Shown: positions 62,534 through 64,000 of the stretch, piece by piece
How the letters are laid out: every line of letters starts with the position of its first letter
How positions within the stretch are numbered: position 1 is the stretch's first letter
Assembly: GCA_021156365.1 (NCBI GenBank)
Contig: JAJNDK010000002.1
Coordinates: 124,001 to 188,000 of the forward strand
DNA length: 64,000 nucleotides
Origin: Bacteroidota bacterium
GTDB taxonomy: Bacteria; Bacteroidota; Bacteroidia; B-17B0; Aurantibacillaceae
Direction of reading: 5' to 3'
Program-made: the position numbers and the translations under genes
Notes under the pieces: generated by a model
Seen by the model: the letters and a program-made list of their open reading frames with translations, nothing else
What the model was told of the DNA's origin: nothing
Database searches by the model: none

Positions 62534-62616
62534 GCCGGAATAATTTGGCCTCTTTTCGTTTGTTTTATCAAAAGCTTTTCCCGTAATTAGCAGCCAATTC
62601 ATTTAAAATCAAACAT

Positions 62617-64000
62617 ATGAAAAAACTATACTTTTCTTTGTTAATGCTTGTTGCTGGTATTGCTGCGAAAGCGCAGTATACTTCTACAACGCTTGTAACA
62701 GGCCTTAATTACCCGGTTGCATTTGCCGTAGCCCCGGATGGGCGTTTCTTTATCACTCAAAAAGGAGGAAATGCTGCTGGGTCCTGTGCCAATGGCTTTA
62801 TTCGTGTGTTTTCTTCCACAGGAACATCGCTCGGAACATTCTATGATCTCACCGATTCTGTACAATGTGATTTTGAGCGTGGATTATTGGGTATTGAGCT
62901 CGATCCGAATTTCGCTACCAATCATTATGTATATGCATATTATAATCACAATTATGCCGGGGATGAAAGGATCCGGATCGTACGTTTCACGGAAGCTGCC
63001 AATGTGGGAACCAATCCTACACTGATCGTAGATCTGGATGTTTCCAATAGCATTGCCGGAAATCACGTGGGTGGTAACCTGCATTTCAGGCCATCGCAAC
63101 CCGATAAGATCTATTTTACCATTGGGGATCTGGCGTACCAGCAATCCAACCCGACACTTAATTATGCCAATAAGCTGACGAATCCATATGGAAAGATACT
63201 GCGTGTCAATTCGGATGGAACTGTACCAACAGATAATCCGTACTATGACGACGGTAACCCGCTTGCAACAAACTGCGACTGGATCTGGAGCTATGGCCAC
63301 CGCAACCCCTTTGATTTTTGTTTTAGCCCTGTAAGCGATTCGATGTATTGCTCCGAAAATGGTCTGAATACCTGGGACGAGGCCAATATTATCCACAAAG
63401 GCGCTTTTTATGGCTGGGCCAATTGCGAAGGAAATTATGCAAACGGTTCTACTACCACTCCCTGCTCCGCTCCGGGTGCCGTGAATCCTATTATTGACTG
63501 GGGAACACCTTTGCCTGCAGTAACCGGAATAGTCTATTATTCAAGTCCTGTATGGGCGGCTATAGATAATCATCTGATCGTAGCAGATAACGATTTTGGG
63601 AGAATATATGACTGTACACTGGGTAACGCACCTTTTTATGATATTGTGACAAGTAAAACAACAATGGGCGATCTTACTACCACCGGCGGTCTTACCACAT
63701 TGCGTCAAAGCAGCGACGGATGCATCTTCGCTATGAAAGGCGGATATACCACCAACGGGCAGATCTACAAAGTATGTCCTGTCGGGATCGGTATGGCAGA
63801 GAATACTACTATAGCCAATAGCCTGTTAGTATATCCGAACCCGGGAAGCAGCGTATTGAATATTGAAACCACTGCGACTGATATCACAACTATTAAAACA
63901 GAACTGGTTGATATCAGCGGACGGATCGTATACAGCAGTGAATCGCTGAAAACAAACAAAGGCAAAAATAAGATCACCGTAGACCTTGTAGCAAATAAGA
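62617..64000 (+). CDS. Secreted PQQ-dependent sugar dehydrogenase-like protein with type A sorting domain (cut by window end)
   Basis: 461 codons are present and the frame is open at the last base. A signal peptide ends at AAKAQ (residue 19). The beta-propeller resembles soluble aldose sugar dehydrogenases: LNYPVAFAVAPDGRFFITQK (cut), RGLLGIELDPNF, GGNLHFRP, WSYGHRNPFDFCFSP and YGWANCEGNY. From about residue 402 it changes to NSLLVYPNPGSSVLNIET and DISGRIVYSS, a type IX type A C-terminal domain. Cell-surface or secreted sugar oxidation is inferred; PQQ genes are not in the window. It starts 83 bases after the M23 gene stop. Confidence 0.88.
   Translation, partial: MKKLYFSLLMLVAGIAAKAQYTSTTLVTGLNYPVAFAVAPDGRFFITQKGGNAAGSCANGFIRVFSSTGTSLGTFYDLTDSVQCDFERGLLGIELDPNFATNHYVYAYYNHNYAGDERIRIVRFTEAANVGTNPTLIVDLDVSNSIAGNHVGGNLHFRPSQPDKIYFTIGDLAYQQSNPTLNYANKLTNPYGKILRVNSDGTVPTDNPYYDDGNPLATNCDWIWSYGHRNPFDFCFSPVSDSMYCSENGLNTWDEANIIHKGAFYGWANCEGNYANGSTTTPCSAPGAVNPIIDWGTPLPAVTGIVYYSSPVWAAIDNHLIVADNDFGRIYDCTLGNAPFYDIVTSKTTMGDLTTTGGLTTLRQSSDGCIFAMKGGYTTNGQIYKVCPVGIGMAENTTIANSLLVYPNPGSSVLNIETTATDITTIKTELVDISGRIVYSSESLKTNKGKNKITVDLVANK

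Overview
The window looks like chromosomal DNA from a free-living member of the Bacteroidota, probably of the Sphingobacteriia, Chitinophagia or Flavobacteriia type. The evidence is a PorX regulator, proteins with type IX secretion C-terminal signals (type A and type B), a Bat/MoxR operon, BshA, a TonB-plug protein with a carboxypeptidase-regulatory domain, HU-SPOR and TPR-SpoIIE proteins, promoters with a TAnnTTTG-like -7 element, and little Shine-Dalgarno signal. I see no rRNA, tRNA, IS element, CRISPR array or phage module. Most of the window is ordinary core genome, broken by a few accessory genes, decayed genes and dispersed repeats.

Layout. 1-5.4 kb: end of shikimate kinase, then nadD, an S41 C-terminal protease, mreB and purH on the minus strand. 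5.5-5.8 kb: a 12 x 21-bp tandem repeat. 5.9-14.2 kb: a YiiX-like hydrolase, two methyltransferases, two tandem DUF1571-like/LysM paralogues, an HU-SPOR protein, ComF, free methionine-R-sulfoxide reductase and an Ig-like lipoprotein. 14.5-17.6 kb: a tiny lysine/alanine-rich histone H1-like gene, a lipoprotein, a frameshifted small membrane gene and typA. 17.7-24.7 kb: an unknown helical-repeat protein and the operon moxR - DUF58 - membrane protein - batA - batB - batC, without batD/batE after batC. 24.9-36.5 kb: a LolC/E-like permease, NamZ-like muramidase, a barrel-less TonB plug protein, an outer-membrane barrel gene and its broken paralogue, a SUFU/SMI1-like protein, a TMEM175 channel, glutaryl-CoA dehydrogenase, gamma-carbonic anhydrase, MeaB, a DUF486 protein and a coiled-coil membrane protein. 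36.7-42.6 kb: porX, a TonB_C-like secreted protein, a TPR-SpoIIE phosphatase and rpsF-rpsR-rplI. 42.8-52.2 kb: a sensory and biosynthetic region. 52.3-64 kb: an SRPBCC protein, a 1563-residue repeat adhesin with a type B sorting domain, YdcF, bshA, an M23 peptidase and a secreted PQQ-type sugar dehydrogenase with a type A sorting domain, cut by the window end.

The best candidate for an undescribed system is the tightly packed operon at 44415-52153. It encodes a hybrid histidine kinase (CHASE3-like, HisKA, HATPase, receiver, HPt), a PqqD-like RiPP-recognition protein, a CarB-like ATP-grasp ligase, a fold-type III PLP decarboxylase, a fusion of a urea-transporter-like membrane domain to an M23 peptidase, and a LytTR response regulator. 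It ends at a strong hairpin terminator. Three consecutive genes are joined by ATGA overlaps. A TPR gene and a second LytTR regulator lie just upstream. The decarboxylase starts with a short tail resembling a RiPP leader (YERPVIQKL), so the PqqD-like protein might recognise the enzyme's own N-terminus.

Other notable points are four copies of the palindrome CCCGATAGCTATCGGG (three exact), a dispersed ACAGATTACGCAGAT-type repeat, two terminators sharing the core CCTGACGATNCTGTCAGG, and two clearly decayed genes. All functional calls come from reading protein motifs by eye; no database search was run.
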